Shown here: one piece after another, positions 31,830 to 42,472 of the stretch
Layout of the letters: every line of letters begins with the position of its first letter
Position numbering within the stretch: position 1 is the stretch's first letter
DNA from: Astragalus membranaceus
Taxonomy: Eukaryota; Streptophyta; Magnoliopsida; Fabales; Fabaceae
Assembly (NCBI GenBank): GCA_039519185.1
Contig: CM076848.1
Location: 121,224,989 to 121,288,988, forward strand
Length of the DNA: 64,000 nucleotides
Reading direction: 5' to 3'
Translations under genes and position numbers: made by a program
Notes under the pieces: generated by a model
Seen by the model: the letters and a program-made list of their open reading frames with translations, nothing else
What the model was told of the DNA's origin: nothing
The model's database searches: none

Positions 31830-32330
31830 AGAGCACACATTGGGGCAATTGTGTGGAATGTAAGTTTGAGAGTCTCAAAAAATCCCACACTGGGGCAAAA
31901 TTTTGTAAGACTCTCTATGAGTCAAATATTTCTTGCTACATCAGTGTAGTATCTCTCGGGGGAATGTCTTTCACTAGAATGAGGCAAAAAATCTTACGAG
32001 ATCCTACATTGGCCTTGTGAGTGATACTTTTACCCATCCTAAAAAAAAACTTTTGCAAAGACCCTTCATGAGGCAAACTTGTTTTGTACACCAGTGTATC
32101 CTTCTCCCAGGGCAATGCTTGTTACCAATATTGGGGAAAATATTTTTAAGACTTATCATAGGTCAAACTTGTATAGTACACCAGTGCATCTTACTCTTGG
32201 GGGATTCCTTTTACCAATATCGGGCCTGAAATATTTGCATGACTCTTGATGAGTCAGATTTTGGTTGCTACACCTAGTAGTACTCTCCCCCCTTGGTAAA
32301 TCTTGTTTCCAATACCTGACCAATTTCCAA
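31830..32330 (+). repeat. Degenerate repeat, roughly 115-130 bp, about four copies
   Basis: Each unit has a TGAGTCAAA or GAGGCAAACTTG start, a CACCAGTGTA-like core, a CTC(T/C)-GGGG stretch and an AATATTGGGG-like end. The pattern is diverged but clear over 500 bp. Confidence 0.55.
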
Positions 32331-32999
32331 CAAGTCAGCTACCTCCAAATAAAAGAAATCCCCAATAGCTAGAGGTTATCGTTAACCTTATTCCCTACCA
32401 CCTTGTGTCGCATTGTCTTCCCTATGCTTTCACTTTAAAAATACCCTCCACTTCCAAACCTTGAAAGTCCAAAACACAAAATCCGAAAAAGGAAACCAAG
32501 AAACACATAAAAGTCCAGCTTGTCAATACCCATGAATCAATGCATGCTCATTAAGTAATGCTTCAAAAATAGTCAAGTTGGAATCAATGATATGATTTAG
32601 AGAGCTAATGACGATATATCTGTGAAAAAAATATTTATAGAGAGGGTCAAACTTGAAAGTGTTTTGTTTGAGGGATGAGAAGTTATCAAAAAAGAAAGGT
32701 GATCTTTGAAGGCTAGCGAGGATGAGGATAATCTTCCATTTGAGAATGAGTTTGATTGGGTTCAAATGAAGCATGTACAAAAAAGAAAATGTTTTCAGTG
32801 AATCTAACTTTCATGACACGTGCTTCTCAAATTTAACTCAAAGCTCTTGCATATTTCATACATTTCATGTTTTATCATGCATACATTTCATGTCCAACCA
32901 TGCTTCCCCTTCATGAATAGAAGCATGTGTTTTTTCAATAGCTTGGTGAAAGTAATAAAAAAAAAAGAATTATTCAAAACAAGACATCTATTGCATTTT

Positions 33000-34075
33000 A
33001 TGTTCATTTCAATGCTATGGTCTAGTCCTGGCATTTGACACTGCATTTCCATGCTACGGTTCAGCCCTGGCACTGGTATTTTTTTCGTACTATGGTTCAG
33101 CCCTAGTACTGTCTTTTAAATTTCATGCTATGGTTCAGCCTTGGCATTGCATTTCCATGCTACAGTTCAACTCTGGCACTGGTATTTTAAATTCCATACT
33201 ACGGTTCATTCCTGGTACTGCCTTTGCACTTCCATGCTATGGTTCAGCCCTGGCATTGTCTTTTAAATTTTGTGCTATCGGTTCAGCCCTGGCACTACAC
33301 CTTTTAATTTCATGCTATCGGTTCAGCCATGGCATTTGTCTTTTAAATTTCGTGCTACCGGTTCAGCCTTGGCACTGCACCTTTTAATTTCATGCTATCG
33401 GTTCAGCCCTGACATTTGCCTTTTAAATTTTGTGCTACCGGTTTAGCCATGGCACTGCACCTTTTAATTTCATGCTATCGGTTCAGCCCTTGCATTTGTC
33501 TTTGAAATTTCGTGCTACCGGTTCAGCCCTGGCACTGCACCTTTTAATTTCATGCTATCGGTCTCGCCCTGGCACTGCAACTTTTAATTGTATGCTATCG
33601 GTCTCGCCCTGGCATTATCTTTAAATTTCATGCTATTGGTCTCGCCCTGGCATTGTCTTTAATTTTCATGCTATCAGTCTCGCCCTGGCATTGTCTTTAA
33701 TTTTGTGCTATCGGTCTCGCCCTGGCATTGTCTTTAATTTTGTGCTATCGGTATCGCCCTGGCTTTGTCTTTAGTTTTCCTGCTATCGGGCTCACCCTGG
33801 CATTATCTTTAATTTTCATGCTATCGGTCTCGCCCCGGCATTGTCTTTAATTTTGTGGTATCGGTCTCGCCCTGGCATTGTCTTTAATTTTGTGCTATCG
33901 GTCTCACCCTGGCATTGTTTTAAATTTTGTGCTATCGGTTTCGCCCTGGCATTGTCTTTAATTTTCATGCTACTGGTTTTTCCCTAACATTGTTTTTAAA
34001 TTGTGTGCTATCGGTCTCGCCCTGACATTGTTTTGAAACTTCGTGCTATCGATTCAGCTCTTGCGCTGTTTTTAT
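33000..34075 (+). repeat. Minisatellite of about 37-44 bp units, more than 20 copies
   Basis: The consensus is TGCTATCGGT followed by CTCGCCCTGGCATTG and TCTTTAATTT. Units near the left are more diverged and read GGTTCAGCCCTGGCA; those to the right read GGTCTCGCCCTGGCA. Two sub-families therefore occupy the two halves. The array lies upstream of the putative 3' LTR fragment, the place where Tat-lineage elements are known to carry variable 3' UTR tandem repeats. Confidence 0.9.
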
Positions 34076-34231
34076 TTCTTGTTACCCATTTAACTTTAAC
34101 AGTCAAAAGAAAATTGTGCACATTTCACCGATTAAAATTGAGGTTCATATTTGTACTTATTCCTTACTTTGATAATACAAGAAAACATAGTTTTATGTAT
34201 TATCCCTCCGACATCCGACTATTCCCCGTTA

Positions 34232-34287
34232 AGTTGTAATTTATATTTGCACAATCAAATTTAGGGTAACTGTCTTAAGACAGATGT
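34232..34287 (+). repeat. LTR-like 55-bp fragment at the right edge of the insertion
   Basis: It shares TTTGCACAATCAAATTTAGG and GTAACTGTCTTAAGACAG with 28960-29005. It stops at ATTAGGGG where the host pol frame resumes. It is either a heavily deleted 3' LTR or a copied fragment. Confidence 0.55.
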
Positions 34288-34589
34288 ATTAGGGGAGTCA
34301 CCAGGGTTCCGCTCAAGTCGAGCAGGTTTTCCCTTTGATAGGAATCGAGGTCCCTCATTAAGATTCCTAACGAGGTGAGCAGGCCGAGGGACATGATGTC
34401 ATGTGCGCTTCCTTCATCCATGAGGATTGTATGAACTAGATGATTGGCCATCATGGCTTGAACTGTTACGCGGTGGAGAATATTAGGTTTCCCACCGACC
34501 AGCTCCTCATCACTGAAGGTCAAGGGTGGTCTGATAGTATCGAGATCCTTCCCATTTGGTACTGAGATCGAACCTTTTGAAGACGACAT
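34288..34589 (-). pseudogene. Tat-lineage gypsy protease fragment
   Basis: The minus strand from an ATG at 34589 encodes about 100 residues: LTFSDEELVGG, then a VHTILMDEGSAHDIMS stretch corresponding to the VLVDxGSSADIL protease motif of Tat-clade elements, then LGILMRDLDSYQRENL. The catalytic DxGS appears as DEGS followed by A, so the site is largely kept. The frame breaks at 34288 where the foreign element begins and resumes near 27460. No gag precedes it; leader-like sequence directly adjoins. Confidence 0.7.
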
Positions 34590-34960
34590 GGTTATTCGGA
34601 GTAGTAGAAATTCGGTAAGCCAACTTTGGTTGAGCGGTAGGTGAGATCGTTGGCTCCCACTGTGGTCGTCAATGAACTATAATGGTTGCAGATCTCGATC
34701 GTGCTGAGGGCCGAGATGCTCACCAAGCTGAGTTGGTAACGAGCTCGCTCTAAGCTGTTGCCGAGATGCTCCAACTCGCGTTGATCCGGCGAGGGGAGTG
34801 GTACCTCCACACACTCCTATAGCATTGATGGAAGTGTGTATTTATAGACGAAAGTATTGATGAGGTGGATGGGACCCCATCCGTTGGATGTAGAGTTTTA
34901 ATCTCCATCGTGTGTAGTTTTGTGAGTCAAGAACATGATTGCGGCCCATGAATCATGTTT
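34590..34960 (-). mobile_element. LTR/leader fragment upstream of the Tat-lineage protease
   Basis: The plus-strand text at 34690-34850 resembles 18540-18720. On the minus strand a TATA box CTATAAATA is at 34839-34847, and transcription would run toward the protease at 34589. This suggests a 5' LTR joined to a pol lacking gag. Edges are not resolved. Confidence 0.45.
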
Positions 34961-35456
34961 AGCCCAACTGAGTGCTATCTGCAGTGTTTTACCCGATCCA
35001 AAATATATACTATTCGTACAAAATCATTTTGAATGGGTAAGCCGCTTTTTGTCAAGGTATGTTGACATGCATAGCTTAATTGGATTGAAAAAACATAATT
35101 ATTAATGCTAAGTTTTTTCGAGATGCATTGATCAAAGCTCTGCGAGAGCCTATTTGAAACGCACTTATTGAGCCTAGTCGGTTCTTTTGAAAGCTTACTT
35201 CAATTCTTCTTATCGACGATAATTTACGTGTATATGAGAAAAACATTTCAATCATTTTGTTTAAATTTGAACATATATTTCCCCAAAAGAACTAACTAGA
35301 TATTTCAGGTTTTTACAATATATAAGGTTTGAGGTTTTTTTGTGGTATTACAAGAGCTTGGTTAATACAGGATAGATTTAGAAGATTCCTAAACAATAAG
35401 CTAAACAAGACATACCCAGAATATATAATTCCTAGACTAAAGCTTGACATGAGTAT
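34961..35456. other. Unassigned AT-rich sequence
   Basis: No gene or repeat structure recognised. It ends at the AGTAT target site (35452-35456) of the next element. Confidence 0.35.
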
Positions 35457-35686
35457 TATTAGAAATAATAGGCAGTTAGGGGTAATTACAGAATTATAAT
35501 TCTGTTAGGAATTAATTAGTGTTTAGTTAGTTTGTTAAGCTCTATATAAAGAGCACATTGTACTCATTTTTCTTTATCTTTTTTCAATCAATATGATTCC
35601 ATTTGAGAAATTCTCTCAATCAAGCTCTTTAGCATATTTCAAATCTGAGGAGAAACTTCATCTCTATGATCCTGTAATTTCTAACA
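35457..35686 (+). repeat. 5' LTR of the small non-autonomous element
   Basis: 230 bp, TATTAGAAATAATAGGCAG to TTTCTAACA. A TATA box CTATATAAA is at 35542-35550. An ATG at 35593 lies in the transcribed part of the LTR. Confidence 0.9.
35542..35550 (+). promoter_or_regulatory. TATA box in the 5' LTR
   Basis: CTATATAAA, about 50 bp before the first ATG of the internal frame. The same box is present in the 3' LTR at about 37391. Confidence 0.7.
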
Positions 35687-36633
35687 TGGTATCAGAGCGA
35701 TACCGTTGCGCAAGTTACAGCGATCTTGAAGATGAAGAAGACGAAACAGATTTAGCATATGAATCAGAACTAGAAGAAGAGTTTTCAAATCCTAACAAAA
35801 TGGAGTGTGATTCAGTTTCTGAAACAGTGGAAAACAGTTTCAGTTTCAATCAAGATTCAGATACAGTTTGTGTGGATCCAAAAATTACAGTCAAACCAGA
35901 AGTTAAAGATGAAGAGAAATTTCAGAAAATCGAAAGTAAGTTCTTCGATTCCAATTCTGAAATCGATTTTCAGTTTTTCCAGAAGATTCTTCTTGCTACA
36001 CTGGATTCTGTTTGTACTTCGCACACGGAGTTAGCCTTCACATCTAATCTGTTACGTCATCTTCGCTTGGAGTTTGGGAACCTTCCATCGCCAACAGCAG
36101 TTTCGTCATCGGAGACGATCGTCTTCGCAAAACCTTCAAGATTCTCATTCTTCTCCTTCGATCCAGGCGGAGCTTCAAAAGACACCAGTTACATTGTGCG
36201 ATGCTCTGAACTCGTGTTGGATCCACTGCCTACATCAGTTCGCGTTTTGGTTTCGTTTCCGTTGAGCACGGATCTGATTTTGGAGTCGATGTTTGCAGAC
36301 CTGATATTTGCAAAGCTTCCGAAACGTATGATTCACGTCTTCGATCCCAGTGGAAGTCACGTCATCGACGACTTCGCTGTTGTACATCATCTGTTTGATG
36401 TGGCGCTGACAATGAAGGAAGAAGACGAGTTGGTTTTCACCGATCCGATCTCTCCAACACTCCTAGAAGATCCGATTCTCGTTTTCGATCCCGGTGGAAG
36501 TCACATGCTCGGGACGACGTCGCCAGCGTGCATCATCCTTCAATATGTTTCTTTTGGTGGCGCTCGTATTCTCTTGCTCAATTTCAGTTTCGTCTTTGCC
36601 GTCGTTCACTTTCTCTACGTTCGTGTTCCCTAA
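35593..36633 (+). CDS. Uncharacterised 346-aa ORF with repeated FDPGG motif, in a non-autonomous LTR element
   Basis: The frame begins inside the LTR, reads through the primer site and stays open for 346 codons. A second possible start is the ATG overlapping the primer site (35686), giving MVSERYR as its first residues. Residues about 45-115 are strongly acidic (runs of D/E in LEDEEDETD and SELEEEFSN). The central and C-terminal parts contain three related boxes: SFFSFDPGGASK, HVFDPSGSHV and LVFDPGGSHM. The last 30 residues are hydrophobic. No retroviral domain, zinc knuckle or enzyme motif is visible. Integrity despite LTR divergence hints at selection or chance. Whether it is translated, or is captured host sequence, cannot be told. 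I do not recognise a function. Confidence 0.55.
   Translation: MIPFEKFSQSSSLAYFKSEEKLHLYDPVISNMVSERYRCASYSDLEDEEDETDLAYESELEEEFSNPNKMECDSVSETVENSFSFNQDSDTVCVDPKITVKPEVKDEEKFQKIESKFFDSNSEIDFQFFQKILLATLDSVCTSHTELAFTSNLLRHLRLEFGNLPSPTAVSSSETIVFAKPSRFSFFSFDPGGASKDTSYIVRCSELVLDPLPTSVRVLVSFPLSTDLILESMFADLIFAKLPKRMIHVFDPSGSHVIDDFAVVHHLFDVALTMKEEDELVFTDPISPTLLEDPILVFDPGGSHMLGTTSPACIILQYVSFGGARILLLNFSFVFAVVHFLYVRVP
35687..35699 (+). other. Primer binding site, tRNA-iMet type
   Basis: TGGTATCAGAGCG begins immediately after the LTR end with no spacer, as usual in copia-type elements. Confidence 0.85.
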
Positions 36634-37305
36634 TTTTTGGTAACGTTCGCATTTCTCGTGTTTCTGAAATTTCATTGAGAGAGAACGAAGAAAGAGATGA
36701 AGTGAAGTGAATGGCCGCTTGGTTTCGTTTGGAATCCAGAGGTGGAGACAGAAGGTGTTGCTGGTGGTGTTACTGTTAGCAGTGGCAGTTGACGGAAGAT
36801 TGAGGGAGCATTTTGATTTGTGTCGTTTTCGTGGTTTTCGTGTTTAGAGAAGAGGAAGGAGAAACGGAATCAACGGTGTAAGAGTGAGGAAGCAACTCAC
36901 CGTGAGTTTTTTGGAAGAAGATGAATAATGCTTTGAGAGGTGAATTTTGGAAGAAGATGAACGTTCAGCGTGTGTGTTTCAGCTTCTATGCTTGCCGTTT
37001 TAGAATTACTGTCTGCAAGACCAAAGGACACGATGGGAAAATCAATAAGAAAAGAGGAAAACCCTAAATCTAGTGGGCCTAGCCTGAATGGAAACAAAGC
37101 TGATGGCATCCAGTAAAATGATATTGGGCCATTTCATTTCAAGTCTTTTCTATTTGGATTGGGCTCAAATTTCTATTTGTGTTTCTTAGTTTCCTTTGTT
37201 GTCGTTGCTGTTTACTTCCATTACTTTTTTTTACTATTTTAGTGCTTGGAATAATTTTTGTATTTCAAGCTGATGTGGTGATCCCACTATCAGCTTGAGG
37301 GAGGC
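36634..37305 (+). other. 3' non-coding part of the small element
   Basis: No clear frame. It contains purine-rich and TTC-rich stretches and ends in a purine tract before the 3' LTR. Confidence 0.5.
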
Positions 37306-37535
37306 TATTAGAAATAATAGGCAGTTAGGGGTAATTACAGAATTGCAATTCTGTTAGGAATTAACTAGTGTTTAGTTAGTTTGTTAAGCTCTATATAAAG
37401 AGCACCTTGTACTCATTTTTCATTATCTTTTTTCAATCAATATGATTCCATTTGAGAAATTCTCCCAATCAAGCTCGTTAGCATATTTCAAATATGAGGA
37501 GAAACTTCATCTCTATGATCCTGTAATTTCTAACA
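37306..37535 (+). repeat. 3' LTR of the small non-autonomous element
   Basis: 230 bp, matching 35457-35686 with about eight differences. It is followed directly by the AGTAT target-site copy. Confidence 0.9.
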
Positions 37536-37540
37536 AGTAT

Positions 37541-38684
37541 GGATGAGAGAATGCTCGACACTTGTGAAGGTTGATAAAATTTTGATGCACTCTCACAAAA
37601 ACCTTTAGTGATGATCCTTGAATTTATTTATAGCCATTGAGTTGAAATATAGCCGTTGGAAGTGGTTCCTAATAAAATAGAGCCGTTGGGAAGGCTGAGC
37701 AGAAAGTGCAGCAGCTTTTCTGCACTTCTGCAAAAAACTGCCCTTTACAGCTGGAACCACCCTTCTCATATTCTGTTTTCTTGGCAGTCTTCTTAACTTT
37801 TAAAATCATTAATTTGATCTTCATGTGAGTGTTCTTGGGTCTTGATATCGTCTATTTGATTTCATGATTGCTGAGACTTCATTCGCAGATGTGTTGAGAA
37901 GGATTGTCCTTGAGTCTTCTCAACCCATCATAAGGCATCAGTCTTCTTGGCTTTGAGTCTTCTTGTTTTGAGTCTTCTTGACTATGAGTATTCTTAACTT
38001 GAGTCTTTTTGACTTCACCCTTCTTGACTTAACCCTTCTAGACTCTTAAAAAAGCAATCTAAATTGTTGTTTCTAACAATCTTGACATATAAGTTGTTGT
38101 TTCCGCTTGACTTATACCTTTCTTGGCACTTCAAGTTCTCAAAATGATTCAATAAGCATATAATCTTCTTGAGAAGTGTTTATGATTACCTGTTCTAAAT
38201 AATCACTCAGGAGGACATATTAGACACATATTAAATCAGAGAACTTAAGCTTCTCAGTGAAAAGGTTTGTTAATCATCAAAACCACTTTGCGAAATTTTG
38301 CCTCAACAATTTGTGTTAGCTACACGAAATTCTCAATAAAATTTATATGCAAGAAATAACATAGTAACTTGAGTTAGATTAACCGAAATATAGTAGAAGA
38401 ACATATTTCTTTCCAAATAGCCTCCGAGCTTATTAATTTAAAGGCATTATTTTAGTAGACGACCGTGTTGATAACATATTATAAAATGAACCAAAATAGA
38501 GTAAGAACGAGAAAAGGAGAATAAACTTCAATGCATGTGATTTACAATGTCACATGAGTCTTATTTATAGGATAAAAGTCTTGTAATCTACAAGTGAATT
38601 AAGCTCTAACAGAAAGATCTGCTTATTGAATCATAGGACAATAAGCAAGGATGAAATCATAAACTTACCCATAGGATTCAGCGC
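37541..38684. other. Unassigned sequence with a CTTCTTGACTT-rich stretch
   Basis: 37920-38045 repeats GAGTCTTCTTGACTT-like phrases about eight times in degenerate form. A minus-strand CTATAAATAAGA-like box is at about 38569. No gene is recognised. Confidence 0.4.
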
Positions 38685-38959
38685 TCAAAGATCTGAATCT
38701 TCAAAATTACCAAAGATGAAATCAGAGTCATCATTCTCTATGGAAGCATTATCGTCATCTCTAGGGGATCGCTCTGATACCACGTTAAGAATCAAAAGAT
38801 GAGATGACCATAGGTCATACTCATAGGAGAGGAAGAGAGCATAGGTATATTCATGAGGTAAAAACTCAAAGAAAATCATATTATTGATAGAAAAAGATGA
38901 TTTTAATCTAATACAACTTAAGCTTATATAGCACTTACATGCTAACTACTATCTTAACA
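38685..38959 (-). mobile_element. Fragment of a second small LTR element: LTR, primer site and start of an acidic frame
   Basis: A 177-bp LTR-like segment (38783-38959) reads on the minus strand TGTTAAGATAG to ATTCTTAACG. It is followed by TGGTATCAGAGC (38771-38782) and a frame that runs through the primer site as VVSERSPRDDD and ends at 38685 after an acidic stretch. This is the same layout as the 35457-37535 element (LTR, primer site translated as VSER, acidic N-terminus) but the LTR is different. The 3' half is missing. Confidence 0.55.
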
Positions 38960-39252
38960 AACTTCCTATCAAACTTGTAACCACTAAACTTATTTTCAAC
39001 TAATTTTATATTCTAAATAGCAATTACAAGAAATGAAAGCATTTTACTAATATGAGTTACAAAAGCATCCTAAGAATGTAGAGAGACATCCAATTTATTC
39101 ATAATACATATGAAATTTACACCGATTTTATGGTATAACCGATGTAAAAGCCACTCGATTTACACTGATTCGCACTAAAATTGAGGTAAAAAGAATGATC
39201 TTTAGTAAAAAAATGTCTCATTTGAAATCATTTACTTTTTCACAATATATTT
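38960..39252. other. Unassigned AT-rich spacer
   Basis: No gene or repeat structure recognised. Confidence 0.35.
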
Positions 39253-39625
39253 TGTTAGTAGTTTAAGAAGAAAGTAGTGAAAATAGTTGAGAAATGAAAA
39301 TTAATAGCTAGAGGTGATGGCCGTGGGATGATTTGAACAAATTCTACTCAAATCTATTACTCAATGGATAGTACAAATTAGTGGCTTTGTTGCTTGCCAT
39401 ATTGCAATGTGCTGCAGCCTATATTTATAGGCATCACTCCCCCACCCAACACTATGGCGGTTCTTATTTTTTATGTTTAGAAAATTCTAGCTCCTATGGT
39501 TCTAGAATAATCAAGAGATAAATATCCTATAGTTACATAATCTTGTTACATCTCAAATATTCTAGAATTATCTATTTGGTGTAGGCTTGACTAGAAATCT
39601 CTAGAAATTTGTAGCACATTCAACA
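39253..39625 (-). repeat. 3' LTR of the copia element (373 bp)
   Basis: On the minus strand it starts TGTTGAATGTGCTACAAAT and ends CTACTAACA. The purine tract AAGGAGGAG (39626-39634, minus) directly precedes it. A minus-strand TATA box CTATAAATATA lies at 39420-39430. Confidence 0.8.
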
Positions 39626-39634
39626 CTCCTCCTT

Positions 39635-42213
39635 GATACAAATTTCTTTGACTACAAGCATCATTCGTAGTTGCTTAAATCTTGGTCTTGGTAGTGCCTT
39701 CGTGAATATGTCTGCAATTTGGTCTTCAGTTGTGAAATACTCAAGCTAAATCTGCTTAGTCATCTCTGCTTCTCAAATAAAGTGATATTTAATTGTTATA
39801 TGTTTGGTTCGGTGCTGATGAACCGAATTCTTTGCCATTGTTATAGCTGACTTGTCGTCGCAGTAGATTGTGGTAGGGCGATCTTGTTGTGCACCCATGT
39901 CTTCAAGTATTCTTCGAAGCCATATAGCTTGACTTGTCGCATCAGCTGCTGCCACATACTCAGCCTTTGTCGTTGACAGTGCAACTGTTGTTTGCTTTTT
40001 TGATGCCCACAAGAAAAATCTTGATGCTAGTGAGAAGGCATAGCCTGATGTACTTTTCACGTCATTGATAGAACCTGCCAAATCACTGTCAGTGTATTCA
40101 AGCCATCTTGAGTTGGTCGTGGTTTTGTACCATATACCAGACTCCTTTGTGCCTTGGAGGTATCTTAGAACTCTGTTTCTTGCTCCATAGTGAACTTGAC
40201 TTGGCTTCTGCATGAATCTTGATAGAAGACTTGTAGCGTACATGATGTCTGGACGCGGAGCAGTAAGATATTATAAGCTCCCGATCAAACTTCTATAGCA
40301 TGATGCATCAGCTTCTGGCGCTCTGTCTTCGTTTTGTAACTTCTCATTTCTCACGAGTGGAGTAGCTACTAGCTTGCAATCATTCATGTTGAACTTCTTC
40401 AATAGTGCTTCAGTGTATTTCTTCTGACAGATGAATATCCGTTCTTTTTGTTGTTTTACTTCTATTCCGAGGACGTAGTTCATCAAGCCAAGATTGGTCA
40501 TCTCGATATGTCGTCTTTGAATTTAGTCACCATCTTCGTGTTGTTTCCTGTGTAGATGAAATCATCTACATACAAGGAGACAATGAGAGTATCATTCTGA
40601 CCTTGGGTCTTGACATATAGTGTTGGCCCACTCTTGCTCCCCTGGAATCCTTGATCGAAGAAGTATTGATCAATTCGGATATACCATGCTCGAGGAGCTT
40701 GTTTGAGACAGTATAGAGCTTTTCTTAGTCTCAATACTTTGTCTTCGTTTCCTTTAGTGACGAAACCTTGAGGTTGCTCACCATAAACCTCTTCTTCTAG
40801 TACTCCATTTAGAAAGGCTGACTTGACATCTAGTTGATAAATGATCCACTCTTTTTTGCTGCAAGAGCTATTAAAGCTTTTATTGTGTCTAAACGAGCAA
40901 TTGGAGCAAATGTCTCATTGTAGTCAACTCCTTTGCTACAAGCCTAGCCTTGTTCTTTTGTATTGAGCCATCAAGGTTAAATTTTGTCTTATAAACCCAT
41001 TTGACTCCTATAATATCTTTATCTTTAGGATAGTCTACTAGCTCCCATGTGTTATTATTCTCAATTGATTTAATCTCATCCTCCATTGCTTTGACCCATA
41101 CTTCTCGCCTTGATTCTACTTCATAGTTTTCAGGTTCAAGTATGGCCAAATTGCAGGTTTCATATATATCCGCCAGAGATCTAACTCGTCTTGGAGTAGA
41201 TTCTGGTGAGGAATCTTGTTGAGAAGGAGAAGGAGGCATACCTGAACCTTCTGTTACTTCTTCAACTTCTTCTTGGAGTTGTTGTACTAGTAGGGATAAA
41301 TTGCTTCTCTCAATTTTTTCTTTGTCGCAATTCCATCCGGCATCTTCATCAACTTTGACATATCGACTAATAATGAGCTTCTTTGTTTGTAAGTTGTAGA
41401 CTCGATAGCCTTTTGATTGTGTACTGTATCCCAAGAAGATACCTCGAATAGTCTTGTCTTCTAATTTGTGCCTCTTTTGTTCTGGGACATGATTGTAGCA
41501 GATTGATCCAAAGACGTACCCTTAAATGTTTAGCAGATGGTTTCTGTCCACTCTAAGCTTCAACAGAAGTCTTGTCTTGGACTGCCTGTGTTGGACATCT
41601 ATTGATAATGTAAACAGCTGTATAAACTGCTTCAGCCCAAAAAGTGTATGGTAGCCCGTTCTCCTTTAGCATCGATCTAGCCATCTCCATGATCGTGCGA
41701 TTTCTTCTTTCAGATACTCCATTTTGTTGAAGAGAATATGCGACTGTAAGTTGTCTTTCGATGCCTTCGTTCTCACAGAATCTATCAAAGTTGTGAGAGT
41801 TGTACTCTTTTCCCTGATCATTCCTAAGCCTTTTTATATGTTTACCACTTTATTTTCGACAAGGAGGCCTTGAACTTCTTGAATATTCCAAAGACGTCTG
41901 ATTTTTCTTTGATGAAATAGACCCAATTCATTCTAGAAAAGTCATCAATGAAGATGATGTAATACCTGTTGTTGGTGAGTGATGGTGTCCTCATCGGTCC
42001 ACAAGCATCAGTGTGGATGAGCTCTAGCATATCTTTAGCTCACCATGCATTGCTCGTTGAAAACGGTAATCTATCCTACTTTCTGAGAAGACATCATTCA
42101 CATGGTCCATTATCTTCTTTTAGGCATGGTGGATCTCTCATCATATTCTTCTGATATAACAACTTCTAGGCTTTAGAGTTGAGCTGTCCAAATCTTCGAT
42201 GCCATAGCCATGA
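39635..42213 (-). pseudogene. Copia pol remnant: integrase, reverse transcriptase, RNase H
   Basis: On the minus strand, in order: a gag-pre-integrase piece (42213-42120, WLWHRRFGQLN then LKLLYQKNMM), an integrase core (42030-41842, ELIHTDACGPM...FIDDFSR), the integrase-RT linker (41434-41000, ESRREVWVKAMEDEI then NTWELVDYP), RT (GVKWVYKTKFN, ALYCLKQAPRAWY, and catalytic LYVDDF near 40560) and RNase H (40243-39773, EYTDSDLAGS...TTIYCDDKSAI...TKHITIKYHFI). The frame is broken near 41835, 41500, 40930, 40735, 40500 and 40260 by shifts and stops, so no enzyme can be made. The motifs are canonical for Ty1/copia; lineage is not resolved. Confidence 0.85.
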
Positions 42214-42472
42214 CACTAGGAAGAAAAATGCGTTTTTCCGGCAGAATGTTTCCGCCAGTACGGTTCCGGCGGCGGAAATTTGGCATTTCCGGCGGCGGAA
42301 ATTTGGTATTTCCGGCGGAAAAAATCCGTCGGAAATTACAGGACTGGCCGCCTGTAATGCGCGTTTCCGGTGGATTTTAAAAATTATTTTTATTTTTATT
42401 AAAAAATCCGTCGGTATGCACATTTCCGACGGAAAAAACCGCCTCTAAATCCGCCGGAACCGTTCGAAAATG

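Larger units (their letters stand above)
29183..32990. other. Non-coding interior of the Ogre/Tat-like element
   Basis: AT-rich sequence with no long frame and no gag or pol motif. It holds a CT microsatellite and two kinds of degenerate tandem repeats, listed separately. The text at 29440-29640 and 31780-32330 resembles untranslated parts of Ogre-like elements only in general style; I cannot assign it further. Confidence 0.45.
27474..34287 (+). mobile_element. Ogre/Tat-like element without recognisable coding capacity, inserted in a Tat-lineage pol gene
   Basis: It interrupts the minus-strand pol between 34288 and 27473. The left LTR (27474-29182) is complete. About 55 bp at its right edge (34232-34287) match 28957-29005 inside that LTR in the same orientation, so they may be a shrunken 3' LTR. 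The inner 5 kb contain tandem repeats and no gag or pol motif. The host pol lacks about 40 bp at the junction, and the sequence CCCCT is shared at the breakpoint, suggesting a deletion removed the LTR end with adjoining host sequence. Confidence 0.55.
35457..37535 (+). mobile_element. Small non-autonomous LTR retrotransposon with perfect target duplication
   Basis: Two 230-bp direct LTRs (35457-35686 and 37306-37535) are flanked by AGTAT on both sides (35452-35456 and 37536-37540). A primer site TGGTATCAGAGCG (35687-35699) directly follows the left LTR, and a purine-rich GAGGGAGG (about 37297-37304) precedes the right one. The termini are TATTAG and CTAACA, so the usual leading TG is TA in both copies. 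The LTRs differ at about eight positions, so the insertion is not very young. The interior has one long frame but no gag, protease, RT or integrase. Confidence 0.9.
39253..42213 (-). mobile_element. Truncated Ty1/copia retrotransposon (3' part)
   Basis: It consists of a 3' LTR (39253-39625), a polypurine tract and most of pol on the minus strand. The 5' LTR, gag and protease are missing because a CACTA-like end begins at 42214 in the gag-pre-integrase region. Confidence 0.85.
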
